Below are positions 1 to 7,890 of a DNA stretch of 50,841 bases, in pieces; positions within the stretch are counted from its first letter, which is position 1, and every line of letters begins with the position of its first letter. A program made the position numbers and the translations under genes. A model generated the notes under the pieces. The model did not search any database and was not told where the DNA came from. It was given only the letters and a program-made list of their open reading frames with translations. The DNA comes from Chloroflexota bacterium. GTDB taxonomy: Bacteria; Chloroflexota; Limnocylindria; Limnocylindrales; CSP1-4. Location: assembly GCA_003158875.1 (NCBI GenBank), contig PMLK01000058.1:1-50841 (forward strand). The letters run 5' to 3'.

Positions 1-1412
1 GCCGGGAACGGCTGCAGCTTCACAGTAAACCCGGCCGCCTGCAGCGATGCCTGGACGATCGCTGCCGCCTTGCCGTTGACCGGAGTGTCTGGGTAGTTGT
101 AGGTGAGCGTCGGGGCGGCAATACCCGACTGGGCGATCAGCTGCTTCGCAAAGTTCGGGTCACCGGCGTCCGGGACCTTCTCTCCAAGAAGAGTGTCCCA
201 CATGCCCGTCGTGGCATAGTCCGGGCCGATGTTCGGCTTGACCGTGCCGTCGGCGTAGTCGCCATAGAAGTCGCCGCCGGCGTTCTTGCGCAGCGAGCTG
301 CGGTCCAGAGCGACCGCCATTGCCTGGCGGATGTGCAGATTAGAAACCTTCTGAACGTTGATCCAGAGGTAGCGGCTGTAGATGTCGTAGCTGCTGTTGG
401 CGCGGCCCGCGAACTTCGAGTTGGCTGTCGTGGGATTCGTGAACACGGTGGCCAGATTCTCGGGTTGCATCGGGCCGTACTGCAGATCGTATTGATCGTT
501 GCCGGTGCTCTGGATCAGCCGCTGGTCGATGACCGCGGGGTCGATGCCGAAGTCAACCTCCCACTGGTCCGGATAGGGATGTCGGTAGGCGTCGCTCGAC
601 TGGTTCCACTTGGGGTTCCGGACGAGGATCATCTTGCCGCCCTTGCCGGTGGTGTAGCTCTGGACCATGTACGGGCCGGATGCCACCGGCGGCTTCGTGA
701 CGCCATAAGACTCGCCGGTGTCGGCGGCCTTGGGAACCGGGGAGAACCCGAGCGTCACGGTGTAGTTGAAGTCCGGGACCGCCTGCTTCAGGTGGAACGT
801 GATCGCCTTCCCGTCCGCGGAGCAGGTTACGGCCTTGTCGAACAGGGCCTGCTGGTCCGGGGTGGCCTTGTACGGGCCCGGGTATTGCGAGTTGCCCTTG
901 GCGTCCTGCGGGATGTCGAGGTACGCGATCGCGTACGTCGGACCCTGGTTGATGACGTCGGTCGCGAACGTCCGCGAGGTTCCGTAGGCGATGTCCGCGC
1001 AGGTGATCGCCGAGCCATCCTGGAAGGTGACGCCATCGCGGAGCGTGAAGCTCCACGTCTTGGCGCCGTCAGTGGACGTGCCGAGGTCGGTCGCCAGGTC
1101 CGGCGTCAGTTTCGATGCCGTTGAGTTGTCCGGAGAGTAGGTGTAGGCCTCGAGGGACCGGTAGATCGTGGCCGAGAAGAATGCGAGGTCCTCACCTGTG
1201 TAAGAACGCTGCGGGTCGATCTGGTCGAACTGGTCGGCCTGGTTCAGGAGATAGATTGTGCCGCCGGACTTAATGCTTGTCTGGGCCGTGCCCCCCGAAG
1301 CCTGTGAGGCCGGCGGGGCGCTCGTAGCGGTCGAGCCGCAGGCGCTGAACACCAGCGCCGCAACGGCACTGAGCGCCAAGGCGCGCAACCACCCCTTGTC
1401 CATTCTGTTCAT
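1..1412 (-). CDS. ABC transporter substrate-binding lipoprotein, family 5 (peptide/nickel type), C-terminus cut by window edge
   Basis: This is the extracellular solute receptor of an oligopeptide-type ABC importer. About 470 residues are visible and the gene runs off the left edge without a stop. It starts at the ATG ending at 1412, nine bases after GGAGGA. The protein opens with a signal peptide and a lipobox ending VFSAC near residue 25, followed by a Ser/Thr/Ala-rich linker. The body shows family 5 features: a segment reading FDQIDPQRSYTGEDL, then TPDLATDLGTSTDGAKTWSF, then a TFQDGSAITCADI block, the usual layout of DppA/OppA proteins. It lies 107 bp downstream of a DppC-type permease on the same strand. 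Ligand specificity cannot be read from the sequence. Confidence 0.9.
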   Translation of the reverse strand, partial: MNRMDKGWLRALALSAVAALVFSACGSTATSAPPASQASGGTAQTSIKSGGTIYLLNQADQFDQIDPQRSYTGEDLAFFSATIYRSLEAYTYSPDNSTASKLTPDLATDLGTSTDGAKTWSFTLRDGVTFQDGSAITCADIAYGTSRTFATDVINQGPTYAIAYLDIPQDAKGNSQYPGPYKATPDQQALFDKAVTCSADGKAITFHLKQAVPDFNYTVTLGFSPVPKAADTGESYGVTKPPVASGPYMVQSYTTGKGGKMILVRNPKWNQSSDAYRHPYPDQWEVDFGIDPAVIDQRLIQSTGNDQYDLQYGPMQPENLATVFTNPTTANSKFAGRANSSYDIYSRYLWINVQKVSNLHIRQAMAVALDRSSLRKNAGGDFYGDYADGTVKPNIGPDYATTGMWDTLLGEKVPDAGDPNFAKQLIAQSGIAAPTLTYNYPDTPVNGKAAAIVQASLQAAGFTVKLQPFP

Positions 1413-1519
1413 TCCTGGTTCCTCCAACTCCGCCGGATACCCGGCCTCAGCGAATAGTACACGCACGAGCAGGGAGATCCAGAGAACCGTTTCCGACCCA
1501 ATTTGGTGTCAGGAACGGG

Positions 1520-2449
1520 TCAATGGACCCCCTTTGGATCCAGGGCGTCCCGGAGCGAGTCGCCGAACAGGTTGAACGACACGACCAGGATGACGAGCAC
1601 CGTACCGGGGATGAACAGGTACGTCGGGACCACGTTGAAGTAGGTCACCGAATTGGCAAGCATCGTGCCGAACGTGACGTCGGGCGCGGTCACGCCGACA
1701 CCGAGGAATGAGAGGGCCGCCTCCAGCCCGATGTAACTCGGCAGCGTCAGCGTCGTATAGACCAGGATGGGCGCCCACAGATTGGGCAGGATCTCGGTAA
1801 ACAGGATCCGCCGCCGGCTGGCCCCCATCGACACCGCGGCTTCCACGAACTCGCGCTCGCGGAGGCTCAGGACCTGGCCTCGCACGATGCGGGCGAGATA
1901 CGGCCAGCCAAAGACGCTCATCACGAGGATCATATAGAGCATCCGAGACGCGAGGCCATCCGGCACCCCCAGGTCCACCAGCCGCTGGGTGAGGACACCA
2001 GATAGTGCCAGCACGATCAGCAGGAAAGGGAATGCGAGGATCAGGTCCATCAGACGGCCGAGCAAGCTGTCCGTGATGCCTCCGGCATACCCGGCGACGA
2101 TGCCGATCAGCACCCCGATGGTCACGGTTACGAACGTCGCGGCCGTCGCGATGACAAGTGAGATTCGGAGTCCAAACAGCAACTGAGCAAAGATGTCGCG
2201 GCCGGTCCCCCACTCAACACCCAGGGGGTGAGCCAGGGTGATCCCGCCGAAGTCGGCGACCGGCTTTCCGCCAAAGTTGCCGATCGCGTTGGGGTCGAGC
2301 GTGTAGGGGGAGATGCCGAACATGCCCGCGATCACGGGGCCAAAGATCCCGATCAGGTAGAACGCGATCAGGATGATGAGGCATATCATCGCGACCCGGT
2401 CCCGCCGGAGACGCGCCCAGATAATTTGACGAAGGCTTCGGCCGACCAT
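1520..2449 (-). CDS. ABC transporter permease, DppC/OppC family
   Basis: This 309-residue inner-membrane subunit forms half of the channel of a peptide-type ABC importer. It has an N-terminal membrane helix (ICLIILIAFYLIGIFG), a periplasmic stretch, and five further helices. The ATPase-coupling EAA loop is visible near residues 200-230 (EFVEAAVSMGASRRRILFTE). I chose the ATG ending at 2449 rather than the TTG 13 codons upstream because neither has a Shine-Dalgarno site and TACACT sits seven bases before this ATG, the spacing of a leaderless promoter. The binding protein gene follows it. The partner DppB-type permease and the ATPases are not in the window; they may lie beyond the left edge. 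Confidence 0.9.
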   Translation of the reverse strand: MVGRSLRQIIWARLRRDRVAMICLIILIAFYLIGIFGPVIAGMFGISPYTLDPNAIGNFGGKPVADFGGITLAHPLGVEWGTGRDIFAQLLFGLRISLVIATAATFVTVTIGVLIGIVAGYAGGITDSLLGRLMDLILAFPFLLIVLALSGVLTQRLVDLGVPDGLASRMLYMILVMSVFGWPYLARIVRGQVLSLREREFVEAAVSMGASRRRILFTEILPNLWAPILVYTTLTLPSYIGLEAALSFLGVGVTAPDVTFGTMLANSVTYFNVVPTYLFIPGTVLVILVVSFNLFGDSLRDALDPKGVH

Positions 2450-2456
2450 GGGGCGG

Positions 2457-2462
2457 AGTGTA
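2457..2462 (-). promoter_or_regulatory. -10-like hexamer TACACT for leaderless permease gene
   Basis: TACACT on the minus strand ends seven bases before the permease ATG, and no Shine-Dalgarno sequence is present. A -10 element at this spacing would start the mRNA at or next to the A of the ATG. A weak TTGCTC lies about 20 bases upstream as a possible -35. Confidence 0.45.
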
Positions 2463-2815
2463 GCAGAGGTTGGAATGTGGCAGAGCAACTCGGGCGAACC
2501 GGCGAATGAAGCCCGTCGACTGCCGGTGGGACGTCGAGAGCGTATCGCTTGACCCGATCATCGACGACGATGGCGGGCGAGTATTGGTCCATGCCGCGCT
2601 CGATATTCACTCAGGCAAGGACGGTGTAGCCTCGGCGTTGCAGCCTCCGCCTCCGGTCGTGGCTTGAGGAGTTCCGGTGACCACCACCGGATACATTCGA
2701 CTATGCGCGACAAGATCTAGTCGCGGTCCAGAACAACTCTCCATGCGGAATGTTGCGTCGATGGCGCGACGGGTGCCATACCTCGGACGCCTCCCAGAGG
2801 CACAAGGAGCGAGTC
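2463..2815. other. Intergenic region between divergent permease and hypothetical gene
   Basis: I see no supported gene in these roughly 350 bases. The only structured element is a short inverted repeat at 2673-2691. The region should hold the promoters of the permease (minus) and the small operon that starts at 2816 (plus). A 65-codon open frame at 2470-2667 has no ribosome site and no recognisable motif. Confidence 0.5.
2673..2691. repeat. Inverted repeat TCCGGTG-N5-CACCGGA
   Basis: Perfect 7-bp arms flank a 5-base spacer. It is not followed by a T-run on either strand, so an operator is at least as likely as a terminator. Confidence 0.4.
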
Positions 2816-3280
2816 ATGTCCTACGTCGTGGATTTCGCCAACGTCTCGACCATCGGCCTGGAGTCTTCGCCGGTGGCTCCCGCGCTCGCCGGCCTCCGGG
2901 CGAATGAGGCCCGCTATTTCAAGAACAAGTACGGCCACGACTTCACGGTCGAGCCCGCAGGGGAGGCCAAGGAGACCGTCGAGTGGGTGCAACGCATCCT
3001 TCGGCAGGAGCGCGACATCGTCATCTCGTCGCGCCCGCTCGAGGCGACGGTCTTCCAGGTCGAGAACACCAAGTGGGCCTACGTCTTCTACGAGAGCGGC
3101 CTATCGATCAACGTTTTGTACGCGCTCGACGATGCCGGCAAGCGGGCAGTGGGATTCAAGCTCTCGGACGGGATGGAGATACCCGCCGAACTCGCCGCGC
3201 GGTTCAAGTTCGTCCGGCAGAAGTCCAAGCTGGCCGGCACAATCCGGGGTTCGTACTTCGTTATCAAGGGCGAGCACTGA
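2816..3280 (+). CDS. Hypothetical protein, 154 aa
   Basis: I do not recognise the family. The start at ATG 2816 is supported by AAGGAG seven bases upstream; the frame continues further upstream but without a ribosome site. The protein has no signal peptide or membrane segment. It begins MSYVVDFANVSTIGLESSP and is a mixed charged alpha/beta sequence ending in a Lys-rich stretch (RFKFVRQKSKLAGTIRGSYF). The next small gene starts two bases after the stop, so the two are probably co-transcribed and translationally coupled. Function unknown. Confidence 0.75.
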   Translation: MSYVVDFANVSTIGLESSPVAPALAGLRANEARYFKNKYGHDFTVEPAGEAKETVEWVQRILRQERDIVISSRPLEATVFQVENTKWAYVFYESGLSINVLYALDDAGKRAVGFKLSDGMEIPAELAARFKFVRQKSKLAGTIRGSYFVIKGEH

Positions 3281-3281
3281 A

Positions 3282-3569
3282 GTGGGCCTGTTCGGCGAGG
3301 CTAAGCCCAAGCGGGTCGTGGTCAAGGAGTACGGTCGCGACAGCTTCCTCGGCCTGATCAACCCGATCATGACGTTCCTGCTGCTGGGCGCCCGAGGAGC
3401 GAACTACCGGTCCAGCTACCAGGATCGGCTGACGCAGAAGATGGAAGACGACGCCGCGGCCATGGCCAGGCACGGCTACCGGATCGTCTCCTCCCGCGAG
3501 TACGCGAGACCGGCGTTCGGCATCGGCTACGTGAAGGTGACATACGAGCTGGTCGAGCCGCCGAAGTAG
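3282..3569 (+). CDS. Hypothetical protein, 95 aa, with one hydrophobic segment
   Basis: A GTG start one base after the preceding TGA, with purine-rich AAGGGCGAG upstream, gives a 95-residue protein. It has basic N-terminal residues (KPKRVVVKEYGRD), a hydrophobic stretch (SFLGLINPIMTFLLLGARG) that could contact the membrane, and a charged C-terminal half ending VTYELVEPPK. I do not recognise the family. Its near-overlap with the gene at 2816 suggests that the two products act together. Confidence 0.65.
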   Translation: MGLFGEAKPKRVVVKEYGRDSFLGLINPIMTFLLLGARGANYRSSYQDRLTQKMEDDAAAMARHGYRIVSSREYARPAFGIGYVKVTYELVEPPK

Positions 3570-3619
3570 ATATCGCCGATTCAAGCCCTCTCGCCCCGAC
3601 CAGTCCCATCACTCGATGC

Positions 3620-4108
3620 ATGCGCGAAAGCCTCAGTGAGATCGCCTCATGCGCCGACGTGCTGGTCGGCAACGAGGAGGACCTGCAGAAAGGCCTGGGC
3701 GTCGAAGGCCCGGAGATCAAGCCCGCACTGCCCTCGATCCGGCCGTCTTCCTTGGCATGATCGATTCCGTCGTGGCGCGCTTCCCCAACGTGAAAGCCGT
3801 GGCCACGACACTAGGTGAAGTCCACTCGACTCAACGTCACACCTGGGGCGCGGTGGCCTGGGTTGACGGCGAGACTGTCCAGGCCCCCATATGCGATCTC
3901 GAGATCCTGGACCGTGTGGGCGGAGGCGACGGCCTTCGCCTCGGGCTTCATATATGGACTGCTGAGCGGCGCCACGCCGGCAGAGGCCGTCAAACTCGGC
4001 TGGGCGCACGGGGCGCTGCTGACCACGACGCCCGGCGACACGAGCATGGTCACCCTGGAACAAGTCGAGGCGTTGACGAGAAGAAGTACGGCCCGCATCC
4101 AACGCTGA
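3620..4108 (+). pseudogene. 2-keto-3-deoxygluconate kinase (PfkB family) remnant: N-terminus missing, two frameshifts
   Basis: The C-terminal half of a PfkB-family KDG kinase is legible in three successive reading frames. Segment one (3620 to about 3710) reads ADVLVGNEEDLQKGLGVEGP. Segment two, from about 3715, reads ALDPAVFLGMIDSVVARFP, then VKAVATTLGEVHSTQRHTWG and DRVGGGDG. Segment three gives FASGFIYGLLSGATPAEAVK, then LGWAHGALLTTTPGD and a typical STARIQR end. The second break is explained by one extra C near 3933, just after the PfkB signature GGGDG. The N-terminal substrate-binding part, roughly half of a normal kinase, is absent upstream. A living gene of this type would phosphorylate KDG in hexuronate degradation. 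No pathway partner is nearby. Confidence 0.85.
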
Positions 4109-4131
4109 CTCCGGCGCGAGGCCGGTTCGGG

Positions 4132-4152
4132 GCTTCGGATTCGAACCGAAGC
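4132..4152 (+). terminator. Hairpin GCTTCGG-N7-CCGAAGC followed by TTT
   Basis: A perfect 7-bp stem with a 7-base loop is followed by only three T residues. It lies just after the kinase remnant and may be its old terminator. The loop resembles the T-arm of a tRNA on the minus strand, but no other tRNA arms are present. Confidence 0.4.
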
Positions 4153-4276
4153 TTTGGGGCCCAACCGAACTCACCGCTCAACTTGCTTTGGGAGCGACGG
4201 CGGCGGAGACTGAACGAGTCCCAAACAAGAGACCATTTCCGTCGCCAGGCCAGCCACCGAGGAGAACCCTTCCCTC

Positions 4277-5458
4277 ATGCCCCCCGCCACTCTGTCGCCG
4301 GCCGCGCGCACGTACCGAGTGCAGGGCTCGGTAATCCGATCGCTGCTCAAGGTGACTCAACAGCCGGGCGTGATCTCGCTCGGAGGTGGAATGCCGTCGC
4401 CCGCGTCGTTCCCGATTGACGCGATGCGAGCCGCCTACGATGCCGAACTCGCGGAGAACGGCCCGGCCGCGGTGCAGTACAGCACGACGGAAGGCGAGTT
4501 GTGCCTGCGGGAATGGATTGCGGAACGTGAGACTGCCAAAGGCGTGCCCACCGATCCGGACGATGTCCTGATTACCGCCGGCTCGCAGCAAGCCCTGGAC
4601 CTGCTTGCCAAGGCCTTCGTCGAGCCCGGCGCGCCGGTTCTCGTCCAGTCGCCGACATACCTGGGGGCGCTCCAGGCCTTTTCGGCCTTCGAGCCCGACT
4701 ACCGCGTCGTCGGCATCGATGGCGAAGGATTCCGCCGGGAAACCATCGAAGCGGGTCTGACCGATGGCGCCCGCTTCATGTACATCATGTGCAACTTCCA
4801 GAACCCCACGGGCGGCACTCTCACCGAAGCCTGCCTGCGGGCTGTGGCCGAGAGGGCGCGTTTGGACGACTTCTGGTTGGTCGAAGACGATCCTTATGGC
4901 GACCTCTGGTACCGGACGCCGCCTCCGCCGAGCCTTCGAACCTGGGCGCCCGAACGCACCATCCGCATGAGCTCATTCTCGAAGATCCTCGCGCCCGGCC
5001 TGCGGCTCGGCTATGTTGTAGCGCCTCCGGAAGCGATCGAGTTGCTCGCTCGCCTCAAGCAGGCCACCGACCTCCAAACTTCGACGCTGACCCAGCGCGC
5101 GGCCGCTCGCGTCTTGCGTAGCGGCATCCTCACAGAGCATCTGCCGCGTATCCGCGAGATCTATGCGGTGCAGTGCGCGGCCATGCTCGAGGCGCTCGAG
5201 GCATGTATGCCGTCCGGAGTCAGCTGGTCGCGCCCAGAGGGCGGTATGTTCGTTTGGGTCACGCTGCCCGAGCCCCTCGACAGCCTCGTACTGTTGAAAG
5301 CGGCGGTTGAGCGAGGCGTCATCTTCGCGCCGGGGAATGGCTTCTACGCCGTTGAGCCGGCTCTCAATACCCTACGACTGAGCTTCTCAACGGTTCCACC
5401 CGAGAAGATTCGTACCGCCGTCGGAATTCTCGGCAAGCTGATACGAGAGGCCATCTAG
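4277..5458 (+). CDS. PLP-dependent aminotransferase, class I/II (2-aminoadipate/aromatic type)
   Basis: A 393-residue cytosolic fold-type I aminotransferase. GAGGAG lies about a dozen bases before the ATG. The start PGVISLGGGMPSPASFPID and the block VQYSTTEGELCLREWIAE are typical of the LysN/AraT-like group. The PLP pocket is visible: a glycine/serine turn (TAGSQQALDLLAK), NPTGGT, the cofactor-contacting Asp in VEDDPYGDLWY, and Schiff-base Lys236 in SSFSKILAPGLRLGY, with the carboxylate-binding Arg near the C-terminus (LRLSFS). Length matches free-standing enzymes, not MocR fusions, because there is no winged helix. The amino-acid substrate cannot be fixed; neighbours give no pathway clue. 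Confidence 0.88.
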   Translation: MPPATLSPAARTYRVQGSVIRSLLKVTQQPGVISLGGGMPSPASFPIDAMRAAYDAELAENGPAAVQYSTTEGELCLREWIAERETAKGVPTDPDDVLITAGSQQALDLLAKAFVEPGAPVLVQSPTYLGALQAFSAFEPDYRVVGIDGEGFRRETIEAGLTDGARFMYIMCNFQNPTGGTLTEACLRAVAERARLDDFWLVEDDPYGDLWYRTPPPPSLRTWAPERTIRMSSFSKILAPGLRLGYVVAPPEAIELLARLKQATDLQTSTLTQRAAARVLRSGILTEHLPRIREIYAVQCAAMLEALEACMPSGVSWSRPEGGMFVWVTLPEPLDSLVLLKAAVERGVIFAPGNGFYAVEPALNTLRLSFSTVPPEKIRTAVGILGKLIREAI

Positions 5459-5523
5459 CGGTCCAAGCCCGGGCGGATTGGCGTCGACGGACCGCCCCAC
5501 GGCCGGAGATCCAGGAGAGGGAA

Positions 5524-6342
5524 GTGGATCCGATCTACGTGATCTCCGGCCTTGGCGAGCTGCCGTGGCATGGAACACTGGCCGCACCGACCCACGTTCC
5601 CGCGGACATCGCGGCCATCTTCGTCCTGGCCGCGATCTATGGAGCCGCCTTCGGTTGGATGGCACGGATCGCCGGCCACAGGCTCAGGGTCTGGTTTCCG
5701 CTGGCATTCATCGGCGGCCTGTTCGCCGGCGTCCTCGCCGAGATCATCGTGGGGGTGGCGTTCGCGGTCGCCGTCTTTGTGGCACTCCCAACGCGTCCAC
5801 TGACGCTCGAGGAAGACGCCGCGGTGGAACCGATGCCCGGCGTCGTGGGCAAATCCTGGTACGTGCGCGGGCGCGCCTATTGGGGCATGCGGATCGTTGC
5901 CGTTGCGGCATTTGGTTGGACTGTACTCATCGGTGCAGCCATTTGGGTTGGGATGGCCCAGGCGATCGCCGCACCGCCGGAACGCGGCTTGTTGGGCGAC
6001 TTGCTGCCACCGCCACCGGACCCGTTGCTGCCCTTCAAGCTGGTTGGCCTGGTGGTGGTGTGCATCACAAGCAATCTCATCTCGGGCACACGGATGTGGA
6101 CCTCACTGAGGGCAACGGATCGCAGACTGCTGGCTCTGCCGGCGCACACACCGTTGCCCTGGCCGCGATTTCGGCCGCACTACGGACTGCGGCCGTTGTT
6201 GCTCCTGGCCTTGCCGTTTGTCACGGGCGCGCTTTCGGTGCTTCTGCTCGAATACTGTCGCCACGAGATCCCTTCGGAGCGGCTGATGCGGGCACGAACT
6301 CAGATGCGCCTTCAGCGGAGACGGTCCCGATCCGTTGCTTGA
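5524..6342 (+). CDS. Integral membrane protein, about five helices, unknown function
   Basis: A 272-residue protein starts at GTG 5524 behind AGGAGAGG. Likely membrane helices cover about residues 30-52, 60-90, 120-145, 165-182 and 222-245. Between the second and third is an acidic, proline-containing loop (EEDAAVEPMPGVVGKSWY), and the C-terminus is strongly basic ([13 protein letters not shown]-like), so it is probably cytoplasmic. I recognise no family motif. It starts 65 bp after the aminotransferase stop on the same strand and may share its transcript. Confidence 0.75.
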   Translation: MDPIYVISGLGELPWHGTLAAPTHVPADIAAIFVLAAIYGAAFGWMARIAGHRLRVWFPLAFIGGLFAGVLAEIIVGVAFAVAVFVALPTRPLTLEEDAAVEPMPGVVGKSWYVRGRAYWGMRIVAVAAFGWTVLIGAAIWVGMAQAIAAPPERGLLGDLLPPPPDPLLPFKLVGLVVVCITSNLISGTRMWTSLRATDRRLLALPAHTPLPWPRFRPHYGLRPLLLLALPFVTGALSVLLLEYCRHEIPSERLMRARTQMRLQRRRSRSVA

Positions 6343-6547
6343 GTGCCTGAGCCAGCTCAAGACCAGTGGACGCAGGGTTCGATGTGGGCTAGATCCAGTG
6401 AGCAGGCGAGCGGGCGGGCAGGCCGCTTACCCTGGGCTTACGTGGCTTTCACAATTCCCCCACGAGTGGCCACCAGTGTGAGGCGCGAGATTGGGCCGCT
6501 GTGGTCCAAGTCTTCCCAGATTGGGGACGTCACACAGGGAGACCGAA

Positions 6548-6997
6548 ATGACCACGCCGCTTCCTGAGCCAGCCGCGGGAGACCGGAATATCGGAGCCGG
6601 GGCTGCCGGGCTACTGCCCCTCGCGTTCGCGGCGTTCATGGTCCTTCATGGCCTGGTCCACGTGATCGGTTTCACCGCGCCGTGGGGCATCTATGCCATG
6701 CGGGGCGTAGGGTACTCAACCGCGATTCTCAACGGTTCGATCGACATCGGCGACGCGGCCTCCCGCGCGCTCGGACTGGTGTGGCTGGCGGTCAGCGTCG
6801 CCTTCGTGGCGGTTGCGGTGATGCTCTGGCGCCACCATCCGCTGGCGCGTCGCGCGACCGTCGCCGTCTTGCTGTTCTCACTGGTCCTGTGCGCCATCAG
6901 GCTGCCCGGCGCTGTGGCGGGACTGGGCATCGACGTCGTGCTGCTCGCGCTTCTGGCGGTCGCGTCGGACCGGCTGATCCTTCGACCCAACACTTGA
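6548..6997 (+). CDS. Small integral membrane protein, about four helices
   Basis: ATG 6548 is preceded by AGGGAG six bases upstream. The 149-residue product has a short polar N-terminus and about four helices: LLPLAFAAFMVLHGLVHVIG, then a segment around residues 70-95 (LGLVWLAVSVAFVAVAVML), one around 103-118 and one around 122-140. The HGLVHVIGF motif in helix one, with two membrane histidines, is the most distinctive feature. The family is not recognised with certainty. It sits 37 bp before an acetyltransferase gene that appears to have its own promoter. Confidence 0.7.
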   Translation: MTTPLPEPAAGDRNIGAGAAGLLPLAFAAFMVLHGLVHVIGFTAPWGIYAMRGVGYSTAILNGSIDIGDAASRALGLVWLAVSVAFVAVAVMLWRHHPLARRATVAVLLFSLVLCAIRLPGAVAGLGIDVVLLALLAVASDRLILRPNT

Positions 6998-7021
6998 GCG
7001 GACGGCGGGGCCCGAGTGGGA

Positions 7022-7027
7022 TAGTCT
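7022..7027 (+). promoter_or_regulatory. -10-like hexamer TAGTCT for leaderless acetyltransferase gene
   Basis: TAGTCT ends seven bases before the ATG at 7035, and there is no Shine-Dalgarno sequence in between. This matches the leaderless pattern seen at other genes in the window. Confidence 0.45.
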
Positions 7028-7034
7028 GCCGCTC

Positions 7035-7484
7035 ATGATCGAGATCCGACGCGCCGAGGACTATGACCGCAGCGCCATCGAGCGCTTGCTTTCATCGAAC
7101 GACCTGCCGCTCGATGGGCTGGACCGCGCCTTACCGCTCGCCCTCATCGCCGTCGATGGCGGCAAGCTCGTAGCTTGCGGGGCGATCGAGCCGTACGGCA
7201 TCTCGGGGCTGCTGCGATCGATCTGCGTCCAGGCGGAGAGTCGCGGAACCGGCGTCGGGTATCGACTCGTCGAGGCACTGGAGAAGCTAGCGCTGGACTC
7301 GGGGATCGGCGAACTCTTCCTGCTTACGGAGACGGCCGGCGCCTGGTTCCCCAGGTTCGGTTACGAACCCGCGGAGCGTTCGGTCGCGCCCGCGGCCATG
7401 GGCGATTCGGCAGAATTCACGATCGCCTGTCCGGTGAGCGCGCTTCTGCTGCGAAAGAGCCTGGCACGGGTGCCCGGCCGCTGA
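7035..7484 (+). CDS. arsN2: GNAT acetyltransferase, ArsN2-like
   Basis: A 149-residue cytosolic N-acetyltransferase. The fold is shown by an N-terminal IEIRRAEDYD strand-helix, the central LVACGAIEPYGISGLLRSIC beta region, the acetyl-CoA pyrophosphate loop AESRGTGVGYRLVEALEKLA (motif A, R/Q-x-x-G-x-G/A), and FLLTETAGAWFPRFGYEPAE. The block LLTETA...WFPRFGY...AAMGDSAEFTIACPVSA is characteristic of the ArsN2 group often encoded with arsenic resistance genes. No other arsenic gene is in the window, so the substrate is uncertain; the family call is firmer than the function. It is probably translated from a leaderless mRNA. Confidence 0.75.
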   Translation: MIEIRRAEDYDRSAIERLLSSNDLPLDGLDRALPLALIAVDGGKLVACGAIEPYGISGLLRSICVQAESRGTGVGYRLVEALEKLALDSGIGELFLLTETAGAWFPRFGYEPAERSVAPAAMGDSAEFTIACPVSALLLRKSLARVPGR

Positions 7485-7541
7485 CTCGAGCGGCTTTGAG
7501 GTTAGACCAGCAGCCTGCCCCGGACGGCTCCGAAGACCGGA

Positions 7542-7790
7542 TCAGCCCGGGCGGACCTTGGCCGGGCAGTAGGTGGTGCTGGCGACCTTGCGCTGGGCCC
7601 ATGTTTGGCCGGCGCGGTTTCGGCCCTTCAACCAGGCCTTGCGGTCACGAAGGTGGCTGCGCTGGACGCCGGCGCCGCCGGTCAAGCGGCTGTCGACGGT
7701 GGCCGCGGGCGCGGCGCGGTATCCAGACTTGCCACTGGCTTCGGCCTTGGCTGGAGCTGGCGAATTTGCGGCTGTGTTCTCGTCGGCCAT
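7542..7790 (-). CDS. Small basic protein, 82 aa, hypothetical
   Basis: ATG at 7790 follows CGGAGAC at a plausible ribosome-site distance. The product begins with an Ala/Pro/Lys-rich tail (MADENTAANSPAPAKAEASG) and ends in a compact basic segment with Trp residues (RDRKAWLKGRNRAGQTWAQR, then a single Cys before KVRPG). The composition suggests a nucleic-acid-binding or otherwise cationic protein, but I recognise no family. The opposite strand is also open here, so the call rests on the ribosome site and the non-random N-terminal composition. Confidence 0.45.
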   Translation of the reverse strand: MADENTAANSPAPAKAEASGKSGYRAAPAATVDSRLTGGAGVQRSHLRDRKAWLKGRNRAGQTWAQRKVASTTYCPAKVRPG

Positions 7791-7890
7791 GGTGGTCTCC
7801 GTCTTGGGTGCGTCGGGCGCGTCTTAGCGTCGGGCGTCAGGGTTGTGGTTGGAACCGCGGCACGGTGGTCAGTCTCCAAGGACTGGCCGT

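Noticed and set aside
2470-2667. 65-codon open frame in the intergenic region before 2816
   Set aside because: No ribosome site, no leaderless -10 element and no recognisable protein features.
4132-4152. tRNA T-arm-like sequence on the minus strand (GGTTCGAATCC)
   Set aside because: The stem and loop match a T-arm, but no acceptor partner, D-arm or anticodon arm is found at tRNA distances upstream. Treated as a simple hairpin.
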